Part shown: piece by piece, positions 15,406-21,970 of the stretch
How the letters are laid out: each line of letters opens with the position of its first letter
How positions within the stretch are numbered: the first letter of the stretch is position 1
Assembly: GCF_003014485.1 (NCBI RefSeq)
Contig: NZ_PYGA01000029.1
Coordinates: 1 to 64,000 of the forward strand
DNA: 64,000 bases
Source: Murinocardiopsis flavida
GTDB taxonomy: Bacteria > Actinomycetota > Actinomycetes > Streptosporangiales > Streptosporangiaceae
Reading direction: 5' to 3'
Position numbers and translations under genes: made by a program
Notes under the pieces: model-generated
The model's database searches: none
Told to the model about the DNA's origin: nothing
What the model saw: the letters and a program-made list of their open reading frames with translations, nothing else

Positions 15406-16811
15406 CAGTCCCCCCGCCCCTCGTGAGCCATGGCGGTGATGTCGTCATCGGAGACGAAGGCGGCCCGCACCCGGACCGGGACGGGGGATCCTTCCAGCTT
15501 CACGAAGCCGACGCCGGGAAGGTGGGGGTCGATGAGGTGGGCGTTCGCGCCCCGTTCGCGGGCCCCTTCGCCGAGGACCATGTCCACCTGTGAAGCTTCG
15601 TCCAACCGCAGCGCGATCTTGTCGGGGAAGAGGTTGCGCAGGTTCATCACCTCCTTGCGCGGATCCTGGAGTGCAGCCAGTACGGAGACGCCGACCGAGC
15701 GGCCTTGACTGGTCAGCGTCGCAATCGCGTTCTCGGCGCGGCGGCGCACATCCCGGTCCGGGTGGTAGGCGGTCAGAAACGCGACTTCATCGACCACCAC
15801 GACGATGAACGGGTCCGCTGCTGATGGCACGTGGGTGCGCTGCTTCCCGGCGTAGCGGGTCGCCCTCTCCTGCATGCGGGACACGGCCTGTTCGAGCAGG
15901 TCCACTGCGGATTCGCCCGAGTCGGCGTAGTGCGCGAACAGCGGTCGGCCGTAGGAGAGTTCCATGCGCTTGGGATCGATCGCCCACACCTGCACCGACC
16001 CGTCAGTAACCGCCGGGGTCAGGGCGCGGATCGCCGACCAGATCACCGACCCCTTGCCCGCCCCGGTCACCCCCACGGTCAGGACGTGAGTCCCGTGCAA
16101 CCGGAGCGTCCACGGGTCCCCGCCTTCACACAGCCCCATGGGCACCGCGCGCAGATCCACCGGGGATTCGACGGGCAGCGCGTCGAGGGGTTCGGCGAGG
16201 GTGTCGCGACGCGGGAACTCCAAGGTGACATCCCGAGCACCGTTGACGTGAACGCGGCAGGAGGGGGCGGCGAAGCCGTGCGCGAGCTGATCCACCCGGA
16301 CCTGGAAATCCTCGGGCTTGGTGCCCGGAACGAGCTTCACGCGCACCCGGTCGGCCCAGTCGGTGCAGCGGACCGAGCGGATCCGGGGCAGGTATTGGCG
16401 TTCCTGGTAGGACTCGGCCAGACCGGCGACGACGAGGACGGGTTGCCAGTGCCGCTGGTAGTTGGCGAGCCACCGCCACGCGGCCAGCACCCGCAAAGCG
16501 ACCAGGCGGCGGAACGAGGACGGCCAGCGCCGCCACCACACGAGTAGACCGAGGTCGGCCACCGACCACATGATGGCGAGCACCAGGGCGCCGAAGGTGT
16601 GCCCGATCACCGCCGAGGAGACGATGAGGCCGACCGAGACCGGGAATCGGAACGGGGCCAGGACGACCAGGCGCACGAGCCGGTACACCCAGCGGATGAC
16701 GACGAAGATGCCCGGCGTCTCGATCGTGGGCGTGCGGAACCGGAACGCCTCAGCAGGGACGCGGGTGGAGGTCTGGACCTGGGTGACATCGGAGCCTGCG
16801 TTGCCGAACAT
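15405..16811 (-). CDS. FtsK/SpoIIIE-type DNA translocase (TraB/TraSA-like)
   Basis: This 468-residue protein is the single motor that moves double-stranded AICE DNA between mycelia. One or two membrane helices lie at about residues 45-95. Walker A is GVTGAGKG at 247-254 and Walker B is VVVVDE ending at 342. FLTAYHPDRDVRRRAENAI follows. The C-terminus (GANAHLIDPHLPGVGFV) matches the winged region of TraB proteins that reads clt repeats. It is translationally coupled to the small gene before it and the initiator after it. Confidence 0.9.
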   Translation of the reverse strand: MFGNAGSDVTQVQTSTRVPAEAFRFRTPTIETPGIFVVIRWVYRLVRLVVLAPFRFPVSVGLIVSSAVIGHTFGALVLAIMWSVADLGLLVWWRRWPSSFRRLVALRVLAAWRWLANYQRHWQPVLVVAGLAESYQERQYLPRIRSVRCTDWADRVRVKLVPGTKPEDFQVRVDQLAHGFAAPSCRVHVNGARDVTLEFPRRDTLAEPLDALPVESPVDLRAVPMGLCEGGDPWTLRLHGTHVLTVGVTGAGKGSVIWSAIRALTPAVTDGSVQVWAIDPKRMELSYGRPLFAHYADSGESAVDLLEQAVSRMQERATRYAGKQRTHVPSAADPFIVVVVDEVAFLTAYHPDRDVRRRAENAIATLTSQGRSVGVSVLAALQDPRKEVMNLRNLFPDKIALRLDEASQVDMVLGEGARERGANAHLIDPHLPGVGFVKLEGSPVPVRVRAAFVSDDDITAMAHEGRGD

Positions 16812-17065
16812 CAGAGTCCACCCCCACGGGTTTCGGCGGAACGCGCGGCATCAAGCTGAGTTCGGGCGTTGGCGGCGACCTGGTGGGTTTCGGGGTCGTC
16901 GGTCTGCGCGGCGATCCGGTCGAGGAGCGAGGACTTCCACGCCAGCACATCGGCATCCCCGGATGCCGGGGGGACGCCGAGCGTGCGGTTCTCGGTCCGA
17001 TGGCGCAGGGTGGTCAGGAACGCGGAGATCTCACGGGCAAGAGGGCGCGGTTCGTCGAGGGACAT
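16811..17065 (-). CDS. Small AICE protein of unknown function
   Basis: This 84-residue helical protein starts at the ATG at 17065, with GAGGTG upstream; the frame is open further but reads as shadow. It contains LAREISAFLTTLRHRTENRT and a helix TDDPETHQVAANARTQLDAA. Its stop overlaps the translocase start (TGATG). Such small proteins are common before traB in AICEs, but I recognise no specific family. Confidence 0.65.
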   Translation of the reverse strand: MSLDEPRPLAREISAFLTTLRHRTENRTLGVPPASGDADVLAWKSSLLDRIAAQTDDPETHQVAANARTQLDAARSAETRGGGL

Positions 17066-17173
17066 AATCTGGGCACACCTCGTTCGTGTTCTTTGGCTGG
17101 CAGGCCGGAATGTTCGACGGGGGTTCGGGGGCGGTGAGGTGTTGGCGCACATCACCGCCCCGCTTGCGTGTGC

Positions 17174-17593
17174 TCAGGAGGCGGCGGGTTCCTTCGCAGC
17201 GGTAGGGGCCGAGCGGCGGCCAGAACCGGCGCCGGGAGCCTTGACGCCCTTGGCGCGCAGGGAGTAGGCCACGCGAGGACGACGGCCGTTGTCGTCCACG
17301 TAGGCCACGACCGCCATGGACTCGAACTCCACCGGCCTAAACGGCAGGTTCGGCACCTCATCGGGCAGCGTCGGGCACACATCCGCCGAGACCTTGACCT
17401 TCACGCTCTTGGCCTTGCCGCGCGCTTCCGGGTCGGCGTCGATCACGTCTACCGCCCACAGCGGCTGCCCGGTGTCCTTGTCGAGCTGGGGCTTCTTCGT
17501 CTCGAAGTCGGTGATGGCTTCCACACCCAGCGCGTAGGCCCCGGCGGGGAAGACCGTGGAGAACTCGACCGGGATCGCACCCTGAATCGCCAT
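17174..17593 (-). CDS. Pra-like activator of replication, integration and excision
   Basis: This 139-residue protein begins MAIQGAIPVEFSTVFPAG and has WAVDVIDADPEARGKAKSVK at mid-length. PFRPVEFESMAVVAYVDDNG and YSLRAKG follow. This pattern is typical of actinomycete AICE proteins annotated as the pSAM2 Pra-type activator. The beta-rich body could be an OB-like fold; mechanism unknown. It is the first gene of the transfer/replication block. Three GTCTAG operator copies precede it, so it is likely the switch that turns the block on. Confidence 0.65.
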   Translation of the reverse strand: MAIQGAIPVEFSTVFPAGAYALGVEAITDFETKKPQLDKDTGQPLWAVDVIDADPEARGKAKSVKVKVSADVCPTLPDEVPNLPFRPVEFESMAVVAYVDDNGRRPRVAYSLRAKGVKAPGAGSGRRSAPTAAKEPAAS

Positions 17594-17613
17594 GACTTCA
17601 ACCTTTCGTGTAG

Positions 17614-17706
17614 CCCCCTAGACAGTTGCGAGCGTCCGCAATCCGTTGACTGTCTAGGGGTATCGACAGAAAGGTAGCACTCGATCCGCGCCATTGTCTA
17701 GAGGGG
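17614..17706. promoter_or_regulatory. Three GTCTAG operator copies upstream of pra
   Basis: CCCCCTAGACAGT (17614-17626) and ACTGTCTAGGGG (17649-17660) form a 12-bp inverted repeat around 22 bases. TTGTCTAGAGGGG (17694-17706) is a third copy. The same GTCTAG(A/G)GG element recurs at 19405-19420, 19912 and 19953. Confidence 0.65.
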
Positions 17707-17709
17707 TGT

Positions 17710-18528
17710 TCAGTCGGTGTGCCAGTAGACGGCGGTGGCGTCGTCGTGGTCCTTCCCGCGCGGATACTCCACCTGTTCAGGGTCCTCGTCCTCAAAGGTG
17801 CGGACCAGGCGGATCAGACCCTCAGGGCCGTTCTTGGCGAGGACGTCCATGATTGCGCGCCAGGTGTAGCGGCCGAAGAGGTCGGCGGGGCGGCTGGCGC
17901 CGTCGCTGAGCATGGCCAGCCCGGTGATGCCGTCCAGGGGCGTGGTCGCGGTGATGGCTTCGCGGGCCGCACCGGGATCGGCCCCCGCGGTCCAGAACCC
18001 GCCGGGCACGTTGCGATAGGCCCGGATCTCGTCGCGACGTTTCGCGCGTTCACGGTCGTATCCGGGTGTACCCGGGGCCGAGGTCAGCGGTGTGTCTCGG
18101 AGTTCGGCCTTGAGGTCGTCCAACCGGGTATCGGTGACGGCTTCGGCTCCGCCGTACCGGCGGTCGATGAGGAGAACGGAATCCGACAGCACGAGGTAGT
18201 CGAGCCGATCGCCGACGAACCGCACAATGACCACGGTGGCCGAAGGGCCGTCCTGGTTGGTCAGGTCGCAGGTGTCGGCATGCAGTGCGGCGGTCGCCTC
18301 GATCGACTCGGCCAGGGCATCGGCCAGTGAAACGCCCGGGGCCAGGTGGGAGAGGAGGAGACCGCCCAGGCGGCGAGTGAACCAGGCGACCCCGTGAACG
18401 CACCCGGACTCGATTCCGGACGGGGTGCCGGCCCCGTCGAGGAGGACGGCGGCATCGGTGGTGAACGCGGTGAAGTCCTCGTTGTCCCGGTCCGGGTCGC
18501 CGGGGGAGGTCGCTGCGTGGAACGGCAC
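17710..18528 (-). CDS. PP2C-family protein phosphatase
   Basis: This 272-residue protein starts at a GTG and has the PP2C metal-site pattern: DRDNEDF near residue 13, AAVLLDGAGTP near 27, TVVIVRFVGDRLDYLVLSDS near 100, LAMLSDGASR near 215 and DHDDATAVYW near the end. It would remove phosphate from Ser/Thr of a partner. It follows the HTH-sensor gene by 6 bases. An HATPase gene precedes that, which together resembles a partner-switching module without a STAS antagonist. Confidence 0.82.
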   Translation of the reverse strand: MPFHAATSPGDPDRDNEDFTAFTTDAAVLLDGAGTPSGIESGCVHGVAWFTRRLGGLLLSHLAPGVSLADALAESIEATAALHADTCDLTNQDGPSATVVIVRFVGDRLDYLVLSDSVLLIDRRYGGAEAVTDTRLDDLKAELRDTPLTSAPGTPGYDRERAKRRDEIRAYRNVPGGFWTAGADPGAAREAITATTPLDGITGLAMLSDGASRPADLFGRYTWRAIMDVLAKNGPEGLIRLVRTFEDEDPEQVEYPRGKDHDDATAVYWHTD

Positions 18529-18534
18529 AGCGGG

Positions 18535-19377
18535 TCAGGCTTCGTCGTGGCGGTACAGCGGGGTCAGCAGCTTGGTGGCCACCGGTTCCTTGGTCTCGGG
18601 GTCGTACTCGGTGTCCACCAGGGTCGAGAAGGGGTGCGTGCCCACCTGGCCCCACAGGCTGGACAGGTCGCGGTTCAGCAGGTGCACGACCCCGCGCGAG
18701 CCGGGGGTGTGGATCCCGGCCAGGGCAAGGAAGGTGCCCTTGCCGTCCGGGCGGGGGAGCCGCCCGAGGTAGGCCACATCATGCGGGCGCCACGGCTCGG
18801 CGTCGCTGCCGGAGGTGTAGGCGGTGCCGGTGCGGGTGTCGCGCAGCTGCCACCAGAGTGGTTCGGGGTTCTCCCACTGCAACACCGGATCGGTGGCATA
18901 GGCGGTGCGCATGGCGTCCGACATCGCCGGGCCGCAGATCACCACGAGGTTGGGACGGTTGAGGTCGATGCGCCCATCGACGCTCACGTGATCCTCGACC
19001 ACGTCCAGCTCGAAGGACCGGACGAGTTCCTGCACCCCCTGTCCGGTGGCCAGGTCATCGAAGGACAGCATCGGCCGGTTCTTCTGCGGGTCGTGGCGCA
19101 GCGGGGTCGCCACGGTGACGGTGCCGGTACCGAAGAACGCGCCTTCCGGGGCGGGGCCGGTGTGGCGGATCTGGTGGATACGCCCCCGGCTCAACCCGGC
19201 CTTCTCCGCGATCTGGGCGTACGACAAACCTTGGGCGTGGAGTTCCTGGATCAGGCGGCGGCGCAGCCGCGCCAGCTCGGTCACTTCCTGCTGTGCTTCG
19301 GCCAGGCGTTCGGTGGCCGTGCGCAGCAGCAGGAACGGGTCCTCGATCTGCGCGATCTTCTCGAACTGGCCCGGCAT
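18535..19377 (-). CDS. HTH protein with a large conserved C-terminal sensor-like domain
   Basis: The ATG at 19377 has GGAAGAGG upstream and lies just after an operator, so I prefer it (280 residues). An in-frame ATG at 19503 would overlap the HATPase stop. Residues about 15-70 form a coiled helix and a sigma-region-4-like HTH (GLSYAQIAEKAGLSRGRIHQ). The C-terminal 190 residues carry NLVVICGPAMSDAM, VAYLGRLPRPDGKGTFLALA and GIHTPGSRGVVHLL, a conserved but unnamed AICE domain that may sense a nucleotide or ligand. It is the best candidate for the GTCTAG-binding regulator (inference). Confidence 0.7.
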   Translation of the reverse strand: MPGQFEKIAQIEDPFLLLRTATERLAEAQQEVTELARLRRRLIQELHAQGLSYAQIAEKAGLSRGRIHQIRHTGPAPEGAFFGTGTVTVATPLRHDPQKNRPMLSFDDLATGQGVQELVRSFELDVVEDHVSVDGRIDLNRPNLVVICGPAMSDAMRTAYATDPVLQWENPEPLWWQLRDTRTGTAYTSGSDAEPWRPHDVAYLGRLPRPDGKGTFLALAGIHTPGSRGVVHLLNRDLSSLWGQVGTHPFSTLVDTEYDPETKEPVATKLLTPLYRHDEA

Positions 19378-19404
19378 CGGTCCTCTTCCGTCGACTCGTA
19401 ATGA

Positions 19405-19420
19405 GTCTAGGACCCTAGAC
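19405..19420. promoter_or_regulatory. Near-palindromic GTCTAG operator
   Basis: GTCTAGGACCCTAGAC lies 28 bases before the preferred start of the HTH gene. It would be inside the coding region only if the upstream ATG at 19503 were used. It pairs two inverted GTCTAG half-sites. Confidence 0.6.
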
Positions 19421-19499
19421 AATGCGTCGGGTAGTGCCTCGCCGGTCTCCGCACTCACCGCCTTCAAACGACGCCGACGGCGCGGCATCTTCGGCCCGC

Positions 19500-19910
19500 T
19501 CATGGAGCCGAGTCGTCAACCAGCTCAGCCCACACCACACGCCCGTGCGTCACCTCATCGGCACCCCACGCCTTGGACAGCGCGGAGACGATGAACAACC
19601 CCCGGCCATGCTCGCGATCTGCGTCCACCTCGGTGGCGACCTGGTGAGGGACGCGGACACTGGAACCTTCATCCATCACCGAGATCAGCACCCGGTCAAA
19701 ATCGCACTCCACCGCCACGACATAGGACGGGATACGCGCATCGCTACGCGAGTGCAGCACCGCATTCGCGGCCAGCTCGCTGACCACCTGCACCGCCACG
19801 TCCGCCACCGAGCGGTCGGCCAACACCTGCGCGACGAACGCCCGCGCTGAGGACACCTCCCGCAGCAACCCGGGGAACGCTCGAGACCACCGTTGCACCG
19901 CAACCACCAC
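19500..19910 (-). CDS. HATPase_c anti-sigma-factor-like kinase
   Basis: This 136-residue GHKL protein resembles RsbW/SpoIIAB. The N box is VVSELAANAVLHSRSD near residue 45 and the G box HGRGLFIVSALSKAWG near 105. The GTG start at 19910 sits directly beside a GTCTAGAGGG operator. A TATAGC box 12 bases upstream suggests a nearly leaderless transcript. It begins the operon with the HTH-sensor and PP2C genes. The partner is unknown; the sigma-4-like HTH protein is the obvious candidate. Confidence 0.82.
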   Translation of the reverse strand: MVVAVQRWSRAFPGLLREVSSARAFVAQVLADRSVADVAVQVVSELAANAVLHSRSDARIPSYVVAVECDFDRVLISVMDEGSSVRVPHQVATEVDADREHGRGLFIVSALSKAWGADEVTHGRVVWAELVDDSAP

Positions 19911-19911
19911 C

Positions 19912-19963
19912 GTCTAGAGGGCTATACACCTTGAGCAGGAATCATAACCATCGTCTAGGGGGG
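19912..19963. promoter_or_regulatory. Two GTCTAG operators at the HATPase promoter
   Basis: GTCTAGAGGG at 19912-19921 and GTCTAGGGGGG at 19953-19963 are direct copies 41 bases apart. They bracket a TATAGC box on the minus strand. Confidence 0.6.
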
Positions 19964-19977
19964 TAATCAAGTCACTT

Positions 19978-20892
19978 CTAAGTTGGATTCCTGCATGTGG
20001 CTACCTCAGGCTTTTTTGCGTCCTTCAGCGACAAAAGAGGAGGGGAAAACTCTGGTGAACTGACCTCGGGATGGCAAATATTTCTACTTTTTACGTTGCC
20101 TGACTTTATGTACTCGATGGTGCGGTCTGACTCATTCAGTACGAGGAACCATCCGTCCCTGTTGGAGATAGTGTAACCAACTCTGGTTTCGCCAGACTTA
20201 AGTTCTAGTTCCTCCGCTGGAACCCAGGGTGCTCGAATCACTTCGGACAGATGTTCCTCATTGAATGGGACTCGAAAAACATGCTGCACGAAAAAAACGG
20301 AAAACGTTGCAAAATAAGCAACTACGATACCAACGAGAAGGCGAGGTATTGCAAGAAAGAAGCGAATTGCGGCAGTCTCGGAATTGAATTTTGGAGCGTG
20401 GTAGGCGAAAAAGAAAGAAAGAATCGACCATAAAACAAAGTAGAGAAGTGGTGCAGCCGTTGTAGCGCTGGAAAAGGTGGATGTGAAGTACCATCTGTAA
20501 TCATCTAAACCTTGTGAGTTCCAGAGTAGATAGATATCGCGCCACAGTATGACAAGTTGTTTACCTGCTTCTCTAGAACCTTCAGTTGTAGAGGCGTAAG
20601 CGGGTGAGAGGATTGCCGTCGCCCCTAGAAATATCCAAAATGAAACCCAGCGCCGAAACAAGGCCAGAATTAGCGTAAAGACAGGGAGGTATGGGGGGAG
20701 GAGGGGGACAATCGTACCGACGAGAGTTCCTGTGACACCCCCTGCTGCGGCTATGGAGGTCGCTACTGTGGTGTCGTAGTTCGATATGAATATTAATCGT
20801 GCCGCTGACGCTATCAGAATAATTAATGGTGATGCCGCCAGTGCCTTGACGGACCGAGTCATAACTCTCGGATTCGTCACCTGTTCAGCCAT
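19978..20892 (-). CDS. AT-rich multi-pass membrane protein of unknown function
   Basis: The ATG at 20892 with AGAGGG upstream gives 304 residues. About five or six hydrophobic segments run through residue 200 (for example SPLIILIASAARLIF, FVLWSILSFFFAYH, LLVGIVVAYFATFSVFF). A soluble C-terminal region contains SGETRVGYTISNRDGWFLVL, probably a small beta domain facing one side of the membrane. Its GC content and codon use are far below those of all neighbours, so it is recent cargo of the AICE. Such edge genes are often defence, exclusion or entry-blocking functions; nothing in the sequence proves one. Confidence 0.65.
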   Translation of the reverse strand: MAEQVTNPRVMTRSVKALAASPLIILIASAARLIFISNYDTTVATSIAAAGGVTGTLVGTIVPLLPPYLPVFTLILALFRRWVSFWIFLGATAILSPAYASTTEGSREAGKQLVILWRDIYLLWNSQGLDDYRWYFTSTFSSATTAAPLLYFVLWSILSFFFAYHAPKFNSETAAIRFFLAIPRLLVGIVVAYFATFSVFFVQHVFRVPFNEEHLSEVIRAPWVPAEELELKSGETRVGYTISNRDGWFLVLNESDRTIEYIKSGNVKSRNICHPEVSSPEFSPPLLSLKDAKKPEVATCRNPT

Positions 20893-20910
20893 GCACACCC
20901 TCTTGGTTTA

Positions 20911-20965
20911 GGTTGAAACATTTTGACATAGACTCCTATCATCTTGCTTTCGGTTGAAATATTTT
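20911..20965. promoter_or_regulatory. Direct repeats upstream of the AT-rich gene
   Basis: GGTTGAAACATTTT (20911-20924) and GGTTGAAATATTTT (20952-20965) are 41 bases apart in the promoter region of the membrane-protein gene. Confidence 0.4.
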
Positions 20966-20992
20966 TGCCGATTTTCGCTATATGAGATCAAG

Positions 20993-21233
20993 GCGACGGC
21001 GCTTCGCGCCGTCGCGGGCGTGGTGGCTGGGGCTCAGGCTGCGGGCTGGCGCCCGGTCCTGAGCCCCAGCCACCACGCTTCGGTTGGTCTCGGTCGATTG
21101 GCCGGCCTGCCGGGGAGTTCGCCTTGGGTTCAGGTCTGGTGGTACCAGGGGGCTCCGCGCCCCCTGGACCCCCGGAGCCCGCACGGAACCTGGCGCGATC
21201 AAGGACGTGCGCGGCTGAAGACCGATCGCGCCA
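20993..21233. other. Cluster of four strong hairpins, candidate replication or transfer origin
   Basis: Perfect inverted repeats occur at 20993-21001/21007-21015 (9 bp), 21018-21038/21058-21078 (21 bp, 19-base loop), 21145-21153/21159-21167 (9 bp) and 21191-21200/21224-21233 (10 bp). No gene is present between 20893 and 21970. In an AICE, a folded non-coding segment near att may be the single-strand origin, clt or oriT; which one cannot be told by eye. Confidence 0.55.
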
Positions 21234-21317
21234 GAACCCGCGCGGGATCGGTCTGCGTGCGAACGGCGTGCGGTTGGGCCTTGCGCATCACTGCCAATGC
21301 TTTGCCGATCGGCAATC

Positions 21318-21337
21318 CGTGCCACACACGTGCCATA
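21318..21337. promoter_or_regulatory. Candidate arm-type integrase site, right
   Basis: CGTGCCACACACGTGCCATA mirrors the pair of GTGCCAYA units at 12293-12312. It lies 115 bases inside the right att repeat. Confidence 0.45.
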
Positions 21338-21438
21338 CGGGGCGGTCAATGCCGGGGAATCACGGGGAATCGGCGGCAATCGTCGAGTATCGATGCAGGT
21401 CAGAGAACCACAGTTCAGGCCGGATCGTTCTGGTTGTC

Positions 21439-21482
21439 TTCCCAAGCTGATAGCGCGGGTTCGATTCCCGTCATCCGCTCCA
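21439..21482 (+). repeat. AICE attachment site, distal side (tRNA-Gly CCC 3' half)
   Basis: From CTTCCCAAGCTGATA onward the sequence is that of the anticodon loop, T-arm and acceptor 3' strand of a tRNA-Gly with anticodon CCC. The last 30 bases (21453-21482) equal the left repeat. The 5' half of the tRNA is absent. Confidence 0.82.
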
Positions 21483-21493
21483 TGATCAAAATC

Positions 21494-21537
21494 AGCCCTG
21501 ACCTGCGAATATAACCCGCAGGGAAAGGGCTTTTTTG
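21494..21537 (+). terminator. Rho-independent terminator after the tRNA-Gly fragment
   Basis: AGCCCT and CCTGCG pair with CGCAGG and AGGGCT, followed by six T. It is the natural terminator of the target tRNA gene, so host chromosome resumes here. The stretch 21538-21970 holds nothing else I can identify. Confidence 0.75.
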
Positions 21538-21970
21538 ATGCCCAAGGCTCACCGAGGGCTCACACCCCCGCGAAACCGGGCCGGATCGCCCCCCGCACGT
21601 CCCCGTCCGCGCCGCCGCTGCGGACTTTTCCTCGCCGCCCTGGGCTGTTCCGGGGAGCCGATTGGTCACAGGCGGGATCCAGCCCCACGACCCCGGACGA
21701 GCCGGCGACGGCTCCCCAGCCATTGGAGTCATCCGACCTCGAGCTGCCGGCCGCGATCATCTTCATGGCACGGCTCGCCGGATGCTGCCGCCTGGATCGC
21801 CGTGCTGAACGCTCAGGTGCACACTTCCGGGCCTTCGTCGGGATCGCCTGCACGCTGACTTGCCATCGCCGATTCACCGCATGACATGAGTCCTCAGAGG
21901 CGCCGATGGCGTTCGAGAGGTCGCTTCTGGCTAGGTTTGTGCCCAAGATCGGGCAACAGACAGGGTCGCG

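Noticed and set aside
21297-21485. A 62-codon ORF ending ARVRFPSSAP at the right att repeat
   Set aside because: Same artefact of translating a tRNA 3' end.
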